A DNA stretch of 64,000 nt from Trichoplax sp. H2 (GCA_003344405.1 NOWV01000097.1:62001-126000), one strand, 5' to 3'. Shown: positions 13,163 through 33,204, numbered from the stretch's first letter. The notes: generated by a model from the letters alone, not told the origin. Made by a program: numbers and translations.

Positions 13163-16100
13163 TTAATTGCTTTTGTTGGGTGCAACATTTTTCAATCTCA
13201 TATACTCCAATATTTGCCTCGGAACCTCTGCTAAAACTTCACGTGCTAAATTTATGGCACTCGAGTGTGTGATTTGTCCATCCTCCAAAAATTTTTGAAA
13301 TTCGACAAACTAACAGATAACAATGAAATAGCACAAAAGTCACATTTACGTCTAAAACAATTTTTTTATACAAATATGAAATCAGCCAAGGTCAAATAAG
13401 CAATTATGTAAGAATAAGTTTAATGTATCTATCGAAGTACAACCGGTCAATGTTGCCGTACCTGAACAATATCGCGTTCTGCAGTGTTACCTTCGAATGA
13501 TAGCAATTGTTCATCCGAATCCAATTCATCCATTTCTATGTAATCATAAATTACATGACGACTGTTTAATACATTATGCTAATTTGTTTACAATATATTC
13601 ATAGAATTTTTGATTAATATTGCATGCTTGCATAAGTTAAAACACATACCATCAAAGTCTGTATCGCCAACACCAACAATGATGATCGACATTGGTAATC
13701 CAGAAGCCTGAAGATTCATACATAGTTTAAAACATTGTCTTCCAGTTTAATTAATACATTAATTCAGCAATTACGTAAACCAGAAACTATAATTACTAGG
13801 GATATATAGCAATCAAATACAATTTGATAAATGAAGGGCTACGTGTAAATTTGTATTTACTTTGATCACGGCAAGTTTAGTTTCATCCATATCCGAAATA
13901 ATACCATCAGTTACCATTAGCAAGATTTGATAACTAAAACATAAACTACCGTTTAGTAATATCATTACGAAACAAATTTACTTACAATTTATCTCATGTT
14001 CTTAATGTATTGTATAAATGTAAATTTTACATACGAACTGCCAGGATTTTCATCAGCTTGTTGGGCTTGCCTAAAACATCGGAAAAGTAAAAGTTTCGCT
14101 CAATCACCGCTTTAGAATTATGCTTAATCTATGCAATGTTTACATCACTAATGTATTGCTTTCACTTACTTTGATACATGGGAAATAATCGGAGCAAAGT
14201 TGGTAGGTCCTGCAATAAAAAATTATCAGTTGATTGATATGCGAGTACTTATAGCGAAAACTGAAAGTTACCACTTTTAAAGATCTTAACATTACCATAA
14301 AGTTGGACATTAGAAAGAGATTGCTTATAGGCTTCTAAAACGCCTTCTATTCCATCGCAGTTTGGATCATCGCTACTTCCATTCTTGAGATCATAAAGTA
14401 TTTTAAAAAGATTTATAAAAATTTATTCACCTATTTATTCTCAAGCAGTTGACGACTTGACGTAGATTACACTTTGCACTCGTATTTTACTTTTATGCTC
14501 TTTATCAGGCGCAACAGTAATAACATATTATTACTAAATCTGAACCAATAGTACCAGATAATTATTATACACCATTCGGGTGCCTAGAATTAAGGCTGAA
14601 AAATTCTGTACGTTTGCAATCCCTAGCTCGTACATTGCTACGGAGATTTAAAACTGATATTATCCTATAGCTACTGATATTAGATAACTAGTTATTTAGT
14701 TTAGCTGCATACCAAAAAAAAATCGTGAGAGATTACACCACTGGATAATTTGGCACCGAATCCAAGGGCAGGAAACATCTTGTCGCTATCATAGATGTAA
14801 AGTGCTAGTTAATTTAAATATGAATACCGCAAGTATACATCATCTTTTAACTCTACAATAAAGCAGTCGATGATATTAACGCACGTATCATAATCTTGAC
14901 AAATTGCACCAACGGCCACAATAGCTCGCTGATACACGTTGAGATCATCAGGATCATTGTAATGGAGCGAGGATGGATGTCTAGGATTTCCTAATAATAA
15001 GTAGAGATGGTTATAAAACTAATTCACTTAAATAGTGATGGTACGTTAATTTTAGAACAAAAGTAGAACAAATAACTTTATTAAGTTAATTTCTTCGTTA
15101 CCGTTTGAGGCGGTAAAGTCAACGCCGACAGTGCAATTGATTTGAGTGCTTAATGTTAAGAGAAAATGTTTTAAGTTAGAGCTGTAACTTCCTAATACGG
15201 GTGCATCAATATTCTTACAATAAGAGCAGAGAAATAAATCTTCGATGACGAATAGCGATATACGTTGCAGTATGTGTAACATAAGCTCTGTAAGAACATA
15301 TTTTACTTATCAACGTACCCGTTCTTGATATAGTCCACAAAAATTGGTTGAGGTTCAATTTCACATTGAACTACATGCAACTAGACACGAAATAAATATA
15401 ACAATATCCATAGAGTGATAAAATGAGGGCATTAATTTCTAAATTTTTGACCTCAAGTTAGTAATACTTTAGCGTTGTCGTAAACAATTTTACTAGCTTT
15501 ATGAAATCTTGATATTATTATTTGAATGTACTTACTTCTCCGGAGTTTTTATATTTTTTCTTCTTGTTTTTTTTTTTTTCATTTATTAACTACAGAATAA
15601 AAATTTTACAGTTAACGATACCATATAGCAGTGTTTTAGAATAAAGATGTTCTTTTGTAGCTGTGCTATTACTTGTAAAGTGGTCGTTGATGCTGATGCA
15701 CGTTTAAGTTCATCCACTGAAACCATACATTCTCCAATGTAGTCCGGGCTACAAAATTATAAGAATAAAAATCATAATTAAAAGATCAATAGTAACATCA
15801 TAAAAATAAATACCACATATTCGTATGTAGACTTTAGGTTAAGTTTGTTGATATCATGACATACTTTCCATCTCGATTCCAATCATAGCAACTGATTTTT
15901 ATCGGTCTGAAAGATAATTACATAGTCGTTATGATACTTTCAAATTTGTAGATATCATAATTACTGCCTATACTCATACATTTCGAATGTCCGATAAACG
16001 TTACTAAACGATCAGCAATCGTTAGTCGCATAATCTCTATTATATTTATTATAAAGATTCTACCTGGAATAATCACCCTCGCATAAGTCATAAGCCGAAA

Positions 16101-19100
16101 TGATAAATGCGTCCCATTTTGGATTTAATGTATTTTTAATGACTTCCGTTTGATAGGCACACACATGCCTATGATAGAACATAATAGTGCCACGTGTCAT
16201 TGCAGATACTTAAAGCAGCTATAGATTAAATCTGATCATTTGCTAATTAATAAGCTTAACATTATGCGATCTCCATGGCTATAGTTTACAACATGGGAAA
16301 CTGTATCCAAGGTACAGGTGCAGATCGATTTTTATATTTTTTAACTTACTCGTCATTCTCATCCTTGCGCATTATTTCCAAATAAGGATCAGATTTGCCA
16401 AGGAAGTCTTTTTTATCCAAGTCTGTTCCATTTATTTGCAATGTTATGAGATCCTATTTCAGGTAAAAGTTATGTAAATGCACTAGACCTACTAGCATTA
16501 TAGTAGATGTTACTGTTGTTTACAGTCGATCGCTATATTAGCTGAGTTTTAGTAACGCTTGAAATATCCTAAAGTTCAAGACACAATTTGCATGTAGTAA
16601 CAAATCATCATTAACATTTATTGTCATGCAACTTACGCTGACAGTGCTGTTGTTTTCTGTATCAACTAAAGGATCATCAGAACGTATAATTAGAAGACAG
16701 TTGTTGAATTAAATATATATATTGAAAAGAGATGGGATTAAATTTAAAGTTTACGATAAAATGAATCGATACATGGTCGATAAATGCTTGTGGCAGCATG
16801 CAACGACCATAGTTGACAAACTCGTAAGTTCTTAAAAATGCCGTTTTTAAAATAGAAAATATTGCATAGTATACTGAAAAAGAATTATACAATATATATA
16901 AATACACTTAATCAAAAAAAATAGATCACTTACTAATAATTTCAGCTTTGCTACTTTCCGATCTAAAGGTGTGGTAATAGTAATAAAGGAAAAGTTAGAA
17001 TAATAACATATGCATTCTAATAATATTTACGAGAACATTTGAGTTTCAATGTAAATATGTATAGGCTTAATTTGTATAGAAATATTTTGACAATTTACCC
17101 AAGCCTTGCAGCTAAATTTCCTTTATTACTGAGTAATATACCAAGTGTACATTCTACGTCACCTAGCAAAAACTGAAAGCCATAGTATTAATAATTGCTA
17201 GGTAGTGTATGGCTCATATCTGAGATGGCGTTGAAACCAATTGCTAAAATTTATTAGGGATTAATGAAGGAAATTAGAGTACGTATTGCATTCTTACCTC
17301 TTCCGAGATTTCTCCAGAAGCATCTACAGCGAATCTATGTAGAAAGTTTAGTTAAAACGTTGTTACTTAAATGCAGAATTGATGTATGTTGTATACTTTT
17401 AATGCTGCTTATTCCTGATTGCTTTATAGCCCTTAAAAGCTAATTTAACGATGATTTTCTTATATGAATACTGCCATTTTGCTTACGGCAATATTGATAT
17501 TCAATTAAATTATTCAGATTTTTATATAGATTAAACTTATGTTGGCATATTTGCCAGGGCAATAAGTATTAATGAAACCTATTTTAGTGAGAGCCTAACT
17601 AGTTATAAAATTATACCTCAAAGCTAATACTATCGAGAAAACTTTACCGCATTTTCTAGATTTATTAAGTAGAGCCTCTATCAAAATCTAATTTGCTACT
17701 AGATCAACGTAATTCATTTAGCACAGCTTTATACTGCTTAATACCAGATTGCTACGACGATATTGATAGTTTAATATACTTAGATTACATCGGCTCAGCC
17801 ATTACACTAGATTATATTATTAAAAGGTACAACCAATATACATGGCTGGATACTTACACTTCAAACTTCAGTCGCTGATACTGTTCAAAGTAATAAGCCA
17901 TGGGAAAATTTTGAGCAAAACGTGGATTTAAATTATCTAAAACGACTTCAGTCCTACCATACTACATGAATCGGTGTTGATTATACCCATAGAAGTGAAA
18001 TTGAAGAATAATAAAATAAAATTTATCATATGTGGTTCATCAAAGTATTGCAATAGTAATCATGATTACTGGCTATAAATTGAGAAATAATGCTTCAGAT
18101 ATTGCATATCAAAAGATAGCACTATACAATAGTTAAACTACCAGCTAAACGATCGGAAATGTAATTAAGATTTCAATTATACAAGCAAAGGAACATGCAC
18201 TCATGAGATCGCTGCTGTTTTTCGGTGTATTAATGAACCATATTCTAGATTCATACAGAAACAGATAAATGTAAAATGGAAGACGAAAGTATTCGATTGT
18301 AGTAAAATCATTGTGAGAAAATGGATATTCGGTCTACTTTTACTATGCTTACTAAATTATTTTCTTATATATCTATCGATGGTCTAATTACACCGGTAGG
18401 TACAGTATAAATGCAAGTATTCCAACTGCAGTAAAATGCTAGTAATCTACTTATCATCTTTTCTTAAACAAGAAAGAGTAGATCCAAGAAACGAATTACT
18501 GTATTCACAAATTACCAGAACTGATGTCAAAATTGATTCAAAGAGCTAACTCTAGTATAAGCAATATACGAGTACTGTAGGCAAATTCGCAATATCAGTA
18601 GAGTAATAAACGCGAATTTAGCTATTTAGTCGATTAAAATGTCCAATGCTTGCACAGTTTCGCACGTAAGTACAATTTAGACTAACGATTAGATCTATTT
18701 CAAGGTTCAAAGACTCTACAACATTTATATAGAAGGTTTAGGGCCGAAATGGACGTTGTCTTACTCTAAAGTTACCACGACTCCAACCATATAAAGTAAA
18801 GTAAATAATCACGTTCATTGCTCACAAGTAGACCGAAAAAATTATACTATCTTCCGTAGAAATTGCCACTACTCTATCCCATGGAATTTATCACTAAGAT
18901 AGTGGTCAATAATTAAGTACTGTAAAGTAGGCAAAGAGCCCATTAATGAACCGTATCTTATTTCAAAATATTGTGGCTACAACATTCCATCACTTAGAGT
19001 TGATGATTATAGTTGAAATTATTAATAAATACAATAGATTGTAGAAGACATTTTATCGACTCGATCGAAGCAAAAATGCCACCACTTTATGACATGGAAT

Positions 19101-22100
19101 TCATCACTACAAAGACTAAAAAGCTGGTGAAAACCGACTCATAGTAATAATCAATTCTTGAGCGAATTCATTCAAAATTCCGCTATAAAATATCAACATT
19201 GATGATGCTTATAGCTCAATGAGTGCCTTTTTACAGAGGTCTAATATTGGAATAGCTCATCTTTCTTAAACTATCTATCGATCTCGAGAATTTTAAATAT
19301 TATTGGCGAGAATCACTTTCTCTACACTATTTGATCCATTCTAATTATGCAGTAAGACATTAGTTTGATGATAAACAATATTGCATTGTCAATAATTTAT
19401 TATTGTAATGCTCTATTGTAACTTAATAGCCGCCATTATAGGCATGAAATAGAGCTGTAGAAGTAAACTAACACTGAGCAACGCCTACATGGCTAGCAGC
19501 GTTGGCTCGTTGGCGTAGGCAAAGATGGAAGTAAGCGTTAATTAGGTCAACGGTTCTCAACGTGGACATCATTGATACAAGGTGAAAATGAAATAGAGAT
19601 TAATAACTATCATTAACAATATACAAACATTGAAACTAAACAACATCATCTTACCTCAATATATTCGCCATCTTCGTCCCAAAAGTTGACCACTGCCACT
19701 GTATGATGGGTACAATCAAAAATTTTAAAATGTCATCATAATAAGCAACTAATTAGCAAAAGGAGAATTGGTTTTCAATTTAGCTCATAATTTATTCATG
19801 ATGCTAAACGATGATCAAATCATCATCGTTAGCATGCTAATCTGGCCATTAAAGGGCGACATTTAATCGATGAAATATCTACAAAATGAAGGATTCACGT
19901 TACAATCCAATCTTAAACTACTTTTCAGTCGCTGTTGATTGAATTGATTTCATTCTTCAGCTTTAAAATGATCAATCCATTAGCAACATGTTGCACATGC
20001 GATTAGAATTAATGATTTGAGAACGATCATCAATGAAACTTTGATTGCCAGAAGTCTTTTTTTTTTTTTAATTAGTAATGTCATCATTGTATATTGTCTT
20101 AAGCCATGTAGGTAAACTTGTTTTGCTGTCTGTACAACATGGAGCTAATACAGTTCTCAACAAGCTTTGTGCGGGCTGTAAGCAAGCGTTCAGCCATGAC
20201 GGAAAAGTTTCTTCCGCATGGCAATGGATACAGTCATCCATCTACAAATACGACCCCAGCTGGCAACAATGCCGGCAAACTTGATTTAAAATTTCTAGGT
20301 CATGATAATCATCCACAGTACTGTAGATTGGACACTCTTGGACACTGTTGATCGTTGTTGGTGAAATAGATCAGATTAAGTTAAAGAAAAAGTGATGATT
20401 TGTCAGTAAATACGCGTACAAATAAATTAGCTTGCCCATGTCCTGTACTATAATGAATATCTGCGCTAGATTAGGAATCAAATCGGATAAATATTTTGAG
20501 CTGATTGATTTCAATATCGTGTCGCTGATCAATAGTGATGGAATGGATTAGATGAGAATATGGAGGTAAAAAAATGATGATTATTGACCTACTAATATAA
20601 ATACAAGCGTATATCGATGGATAATAAATAGGATAAACGCGTTAACGAAATTATGATTATTATCGATGATAGATTACATTCGTAATGAATCGGATAAGCA
20701 TTTCGATTAATTAATTTGAACATCATGTCGCAGATGGTGATAAAATATATCAAATGAGAACAATCATCTACATAAAAAATGATTTGCCAGCGAACATAAA
20801 CCCAACAGCGATGATACTCGTATAGGCATTAGGGCAGTTTGCAAAATGACCGATTTCGCATACGGTCACGTTCATATCGATAACCAATTTCGTTGAATGT
20901 GCCTACTACGATTATCATCTGCCATAGATTCCAAAATGATCCATTGGATAAGTATTTGATATGGCCGTATGAAATCAATTGGAGCATCATGTCACTGATT
21001 GATGATGATGAAATGGGCTAGATAGGATCATAAAGCTAAAAAAAGAAATGATCTCCAAACTAAGTCAATACAAACTGATTGTACGTGATAGATTAGATCA
21101 GTGATCCATCGGATAAGCACTTTGCAATGATTTTAGCATCATGTCGCTTTATTAAGTTAATACTGACGAAATGAATCCGATGAGACTATTGATCTCGTTG
21201 AAACGACTGACGATGTGCCGTTAAGGTTAAGTGCAAATAAAAACTCGTATCCATGCACACAACGAGAAATTTCTGCTGGTAAATTGAACGCGTCCATTCC
21301 CATGATGTGATCATCGGTGATCGATCAGACGCACTTTTTTGTAACAATTTTAATATTGAGTTAAAAAAAAAATACCGGTATGCAACAAATAAAAGGAAAT
21401 AAAATAAGTTCATATGCTACAATTTATGATGATGATCGATCAAAAGAGCATTGATCATTTCTTATTCATCTTAGCATCATCTAGTATCGCTATAGTAATG
21501 AAATGAATCAGATGATGGCGTTCATTTACAACAAGAATGATGTCTAGTCAGTAAATTATAACACAATATCTTGGACGAGTTCATTAAATAATGATCCTCT
21601 ACGATAGGTTGGATTTATAGTAGACAAAATAGGGACTTTCTGCATTGCTTTAGCAGTGTAGGGTTCATCGATGCTGGCAATATTGAATAGAATATAGAAG
21701 TAAATGATGATTTGTTAGTAAGTAACAAATTATGTTGTATCCGTCCTCATAACTAATACGATCATCAAGGATCGATTGGATAGGCGTTTTGATTCATTTT
21801 AGCATCATGTTACTCATTAAGGCTGGCGAATTATTTAGGTAAGATGAAAGCAAGAATGGAAAGCAGATCGTAAAATTGGCCATGGAAACATAAATCCATG
21901 AATATCAATCAACAAATTCGGCTAATCCTCTTGACGATCGATAGCCTACTTGGTCATTTCATTTACTTTCACCCTACTCCATTCTAAACTTACGCATGCC
22001 AGGCTTGGATTTCAGATCATCTTGTGGTACATTTCTGACCCATCACATAGAAGAATTAAAAATTGGCTCATGTTAGCAAGACGTAAGTAATAGGAAAAAT

Positions 22101-22289
22101 GGCCAAGATGAATTTCAAGCCATTTTAATAATTCAGTTTATTATTTTGGGGTGCACAGTTTCTGAATTAATTGCTCTTCTACGCGTATCTTCCATCTGCA
22201 AGGTACTCAAAAAATAGGCGATTCTATCATTACCTGCATGAAATACGGATAGTAACTTCTGCAGTGATAGAAGAAGCTTCTCCAGCCAT
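13163..22289 (-). CDS. CPNE: Copine A, with divergent C2A domain (24 exons, 532 aa)
   Basis: Copines bind phospholipid through two C2 domains and carry a C-terminal vWA/copine domain for partner binding. Exons, 5' to 3': 22234-22289, 21994-22034, 19655-19698, 17858-17961, 17298-17334, 17099-17172, 16934-16962, 16637-16665, 16350-16453, 16064-16168, 15865-15906, 15673-15748, 15536-15589, 15319-15380, 15102-15148, 14885-14990, 14713-14785, 14296-14383, 14170-14209, 14035-14070, 13861-13933, 13650-13707, 13462-13535, 13163-13309; total 1599 nt, one frame. Start Met leads [19 protein letters not shown]2B is intact ([26 protein letters not shown]). vWA has the [14 protein letters not shown] (about 295-301) and LLMVTDG. 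The C-terminus is [16 protein letters not shown]. In C2A the usual SKSDPM is SKPGM, YDxD is FAVD and DFLG is FLLG, so calcium-ligand aspartates are lost. Intron 2 is unusually long (2.3 kb) and repeat-filled. Exon 12 could instead read on to 15622; the shorter form matches the paralogues. Confidence 0.9.
18770..19170. repeat. Degenerate intronic repeat pair in copine A intron 3
   Basis: Two related segments, roughly 18839-18915 and 19068-19155, share a core of the form 'gccac.act.tat..catggaatt.atcact'. Both lie in the 1.7-kb intron between the third and fourth coding exons of copine A. They look like an old local duplication that has decayed. No coding potential is seen. Confidence 0.4.
19795..19838. 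repeat. Imperfect hairpin in copine A intron 2
   Basis: The sequence ATGCTAAACGATGAT at 19801 is followed after three bases by ATCATCATCGTTAGCAT, its reverse complement apart from small bulges. A further TTAGCATGCTAA palindrome overlaps the end. This would fold into a stem of about 14 base pairs. It may be coincidental or the tip of a small inverted-repeat element. Confidence 0.45.
19900..21870. repeat. Degenerate repeat family filling copine A intron 2
   Basis: A loose unit recurs at irregular spacing. It runs about like 'atcggataagcattttgattgattt.agcatcatgtcgct..t.a.g.tga.gaaatg.atcagatgaga'. Its most conserved core, 'agcatcatgtcgc' or a close variant, appears near 20511, 20716, 20983, 21132, 21474 and 21799. 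The copies have drifted and none carries a long reading frame on either strand. The array explains why this intron is about 2.3 kb in a gene whose other introns are mostly 100-300 bp. Confidence 0.6.
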
Positions 22290-25200
22290 CGTTGAACTTG
22301 TTCAATGTGTAGTAATCGAGAGTAGAGAGCAAAAGGATAGAAGTTGTTGTTAATCAAGGTGGAAAGGAAACCTGCGGAAGTGTTAAAGTGATGATTTTTA
22401 GTTGAATTCGTTGTAGCAATTTCTTATACTGTTGATACTTGACTGACTCAGATAGGAGTGCATGCGGTATGAATTTACTATGCGATTCAAAATAGCGTCG
22501 TACGAGAGGACAGACAGAAAAATGGCTCGACGGAACAAGCGCTATATACTGTATCATAACCTACTACAATATCAATATTGTAACCATTACAAGTGTCCTT
22601 ATTCGATCAATCTGTATAGACAGAGCGGCTGGCATGAAAGCCTTTGCCTTTTGGCGTGAATAACTTGATCACGCAAGCGCAGTCCTTTCATGGTAACGCC
22701 TACAAGAAATCAAAAAATAGAATAAACGAATTATCATCAGTTTAAAATTCTTCCTTCTAAACGCTAAAACGTCCTGGATTCCCATCGCTGCTTGCTATTG
22801 TGTCGTGGAAAAATACTCTAATTGCTACAGAGATAGTAACTGATAATGGACAAGTCGATCAGGATATTAGTCCTGTACTACTGTCGGCAATGGGTCGGTA
22901 GGTTAACGTAGAATGCCTCTTCATTTTATACCCAAATTTCAACCTTCAATTTGTATTCAACAATTGTGTAGATTGAATTTTTTATTGATGAGAAGGAATC
23001 ACCTGATTACACAAATTTAGAATATGCCCAGTTGCCCACGGTCAAATGTAATAGTTTTAGAGTAGAACAAATTGTAGCAATTAGAGATGACATCATTACG
23101 TTTTAAGCAAATGGTCAAGTCGTTATGCAATATTGTACCATGCTTCTACTACCCAAAACAACGGATAACCACTCCGATCGTAACGGTCGCAAAGTACTGT
23201 ACTGACAATTACTTCTGGTGTACCTATTGTTAGCCATTCCAGCACTTTATGCGTAAAACACAAGAAAGCAACCATTAGAATGGTTTGTTTTGCCCGTATA
23301 CAATATAATCCAGCCCGCCCTAGATGCTAGCACTACCCAATTGTATTCGTTATTGTTCTCAATCGAGTCAGTATAGCATAAATATGAGACACGATTTATG
23401 TCCATATTGGTTTATTTTGTGGGGTTAAAGTGGTTAAACCCCCTAATAGAATAGTATTGCCATTCTAGCATCATCAACAGGTAGATTGCAAGATTTTCTG
23501 CCTCGCGAAACACTACCGAAATCCTATAATAAACCATCAAGGTTAAGGGATGCTTATTTTATAGTCGCAATCTGAGTCAATAGTGTAGATGGCATCCCAT
23601 ATGGTCTAGTGGTTAGGATTCCTGGCTTTCACCCAGGCGGCCCGGGTTCGATTCCCGGTGTGGGAACCATGTATTTTTTTCCCCTTTTGCATAAAGATCC
23701 AGAATCTTCTTCCCTGCGCCATATCATAAACTACAAGAAGAATATCGATATCTTCTACTGGTCCATGGATATACGCAGCGATATAGAGCATCCATTTGAT
23801 AGTACACTATAATGGATAATATTCTTTTTGCTAGGCTATTATAGTGGTATAATATTGACTATTTGCTTCATTTCTCTCCAATACATAACCAGTTTGCCAT
23901 CACCAAAATATCTAATCGCTTTTACCATTCCTATAATTAATTATCATCATCAGGGGTACAGCAATCCTATGGACAGTCTATCCCAGCATGTTCTAGACCA
24001 TATATACGTATAGTGCAGTAAGATCAAGAATTTCTACAACAAAAAAGTTCTTTCATATCACTAAGTAGTAGAAATTGCGTGTGAAAAGAAACTATTATTA
24101 GCGGCATCTTTGTAATGTACCTTACTTGGCTAGTAGAGTTCTAATAGATGTTAATTGTTATTGTTATAGTGCATATTGATATATATAAGCTGATATTGCG
24201 AATTATAATCTACAGATTCTCTAAATACTACTCTATTACACACTGCTTCATCATCTCATTTAATACTATCATAGATATAATGTTAAAATCTTCAAGAATC
24301 GATGCTAACACATACGAGCTGACAACTTCCAATTGTAAACAGTAAATATAGTACATGTTGATCCAAAATGGAATATTAAGAGTTATCTTATATCGTTATT
24401 TAGACAAGTAATACACTAGATTTAAATATACAACCATTTCAAATATCATCACATACCATAAGTATCATATACTTAGATAACATTATTGGGTACAATATTG
24501 TATTCCTTATTAATTTCTTTAAGCATGCTACTTTTATACAGAAGCACTTAAATAGAATCAGCTTACACATCATCAGCATGGTGTATTTGCACTATGACAC
24601 AGAACAACTATCTACCGTATACAATCAAGACAAGGGGTTAACTATCCTACCTAGCATAGCAATTATAGACCTGAGCAAATGCTACGACACATCTCCATAA
24701 GCATAGTGCCTACATTGTAATAATAAACTTAGTGATAAATTAAGCATCAGCTGTTAACGCATTTTTGTTCACTATTACATAGTTATGATTGCAAAATTCC
24801 AGTTTTAAAACCACTTAAAACCGAATAATGATACTCCTATGAAGGCGAAAGTAATATCTAGTATTATCCCTATAAATTTTTAACGATATAAGGTAAGAGA
24901 TAGAATTTTGGGGATAAATTCGTAATATTACGAGTAAATAGCTAGGAAATAGATAAGTCTTTGGTATTTAATATTGCGCATTAATAATTATAATCAGAAA
25001 TAATATGAAAATATCAAGCATAAATTATATTATAATGCATTAGTCATTACTTTTACTCTATTATTCGAAAGTACCTTAATGGCATTAAGATTTATCGATA
25101 TTATTACGCATATTTTATTACACAGCAAGTTGGTCAATTTATTGCTAAAATGTTCCACCAAGATTGCACAAATTTTTATACATCAATTACAACGTTGATA

Positions 25201-25372
25201 GGAAACAAATACGTTATTCTACATATATAAAATAAAGGCTGATGGATATAATTTTATGCTAATAGTATTCCTATCATTTTCTGTACGGGCAGAAACAAAC
25301 TATATTCATGCTACCAGATTTCAACTTACACCAGTACGAGGTGGTTACAGTGTTAATTATTAAATAACAGTG
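22290..25372. other. Spacer between copines A and B
   Basis: Apart from the tRNA-Glu gene at 23595-23666, nothing recognisable is coded here. The part next to 22289 is the upstream (promoter) side of copine A and the part next to 25373 is the 3' side of copine B. Small open frames such as 22462-22659 (+) and 23828-24013 (+) have no known domain and look random. Confidence 0.5.
23595..23666 (+). tRNA. tRNA-Glu (anticodon TTC)
   Basis: A 72-nt cloverleaf with no intron. The acceptor arms TCCCATA and TGTGGGA pair with one G-U, followed by an A discriminator. The anticodon stem CCTGG/CCAGG encloses the loop CTTTCAC, giving anticodon TTC, which reads GAA/GAG glutamate codons. The internal RNA polymerase III promoters are present: A box TGGTCTAGTGG and B box GGTTCGATTCC. 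A run of seven T starts about 8 nt downstream and should end transcription. The 3' CCA is not encoded, as expected in a nuclear gene; the CC after the discriminator is coincidental. Confidence 0.97.
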
Positions 25373-31663
<6,291 letters not shown>

Positions 31664-33204
31664 TTGCCACTAGAAAAAAAAGTTGGATAATACAAAGTGA
31701 GGAATGAACATAGCTACAAGCTTGTAGACATTCCTTGCATCATGACTCTTGTATTTACTACATTAACCTTCATTGTAGAACAAACTGTATGCATCAATAA
31801 TTTATAATTATAATCGACTGCAGTCTATTTTTATATAATAGCACTTTTGGAATTCTCTCAAGATAATCGAATAGTATATTATCCATGTACAGAATCGAAT
31901 CGATCATCATCAAACTGTAACCTGGATTTCAGCACTTGATCGTTTCCTTCTGTTGTGGAATTGAGAACAAAAATCAATTTGGACTGTAGTTGATAACTAC
32001 AGTTATTCAACGCTATATTAACGCATAAGCGTGCTAAAAAAGTTTGCAAATGTTGTAAGAAGAACTAGAATTGCGCTCACAACTTCATTTGGAATATATA
32101 AAATGAGTTTGCCTAACAATGCTAACTTTCCTTCCTCTAGCGTCGCTTTTCACACAGTTTCAGTAGTGATAGAATTAGTTGACAATCGCCGATGTAGAAG
32201 GCTACAATATGGATAGTCAATATCCTCTAGAAATACTGTATAGTAGTTACTTGATTTGCATCATCTTACAGTGAATAGCGGACCATGAGCCATTTTCGAC
32301 TTTTCTTACTGTACAATCTCGACCTCCCCTAGTTATTTTAACCTTAACCTTTATTTAGTTAGTTACTACGCTACAATGTAACATGTGAAAATGGAATGTA
32401 AACACTTGTTCACTCCCTTTTGCTGTTTCTTTGTTTAAACAAGATACGGAGAGATTGAAAAGTTTTCTTTTCCTTCTAAATTAGGTCAAGGGGCGTCGAT
32501 CAACTAAATGCATCATCCAGTTTTCTAAATGCCAAGATGGATTGGATTGACTGCCTTACATGGGGTTAAGTGAATTGAATCAAATCCTAGTTAACCTTTG
32601 GCTAGAATGACTACGGTGAGATTGAAAATTTTTCTTTTCCTTCAAAGTTAGGTCTAGGGGCGTCGATCAACTAAAGGCATCATCCAGTTTTCTAAATGCC
32701 AAGATGGATTGGATTGACTGCCTTACATTGGCTTAAGTGAATCAAATCCTAGTTAACCTTTGGCTACAATGACTCAAGCATGGAATAGAATTATTCATGA
32801 CCTCTTTTAGAGATGGAAGAATCTCTGGGGAGGTGAGATCGCACAATGAGAATACAATGTCGACAAGCTCTAAAATATGAATGCAGAAAGAGCAATCAGC
32901 AATTTCAATAGGCTACAAGTGATAATAAGTTGTGTTTACCAATCTTTCTAAAAAAACAACCAAAAAAATAGAAAGAAATGGATGGCTGATCGACCATACT
33001 TTCTATTTAGCTTTACATAGATCGAATTTGAATTTGGTCGATGACAATTTGGAGTGAAAACTGACTCCAAGCCAATCGCTAAGCTACCCTCAAGGCTTTT
33101 ATACTCTTTCTCCGACGAATTGTACGGTGGATTAATTATCGGTGCACCATCGCACTACTGTACCTTGTACATTTAAAACTGCACACGCAGTCTGCACTCT
33201 GGAT
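31664..33204. other. Upstream region of copine B and spacer
   Basis: The segment next to 31663 is where the copine B promoter should lie; no clear TATA or CpG-rich element stands out. A 61-codon plus frame at 32031-32216 has no recognisable domain. The direct repeat at 32451-32784 is listed separately. No gene is supported. Confidence 0.45.
32451..32784. repeat. Tandem duplication, unit about 167 bp
   Basis: Two adjacent, highly similar copies start with GAGATTGAAAA at 32451 and 32618. Both contain 'gggcgtcgatcaactaaa.gcatcatccagttttctaaatgcc' and end with 'aaatcctagttaacctttggcta.aatgact'. They differ by a few substitutions and one short indel, so the duplication is fairly recent. No reading frame spans both copies. 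Confidence 0.85.

Noticed and set aside
15622-15748. Longer version of copine A exon 12 (donor at 15622), and the matching longer exon in copine B (to 28636)
   Set aside because: Both keep the frame, but copines C and D splice right after the FE position, and A and B have usable GT donors at the same place, so the shorter exons were preferred.
20078-20351. Two overlapping plus-strand frames (68 and 77 codons) in copine A intron 2
   Set aside because: They lie inside an intron of the opposite-strand gene, overlap each other, match no known family, and lie in decayed repeat sequence.
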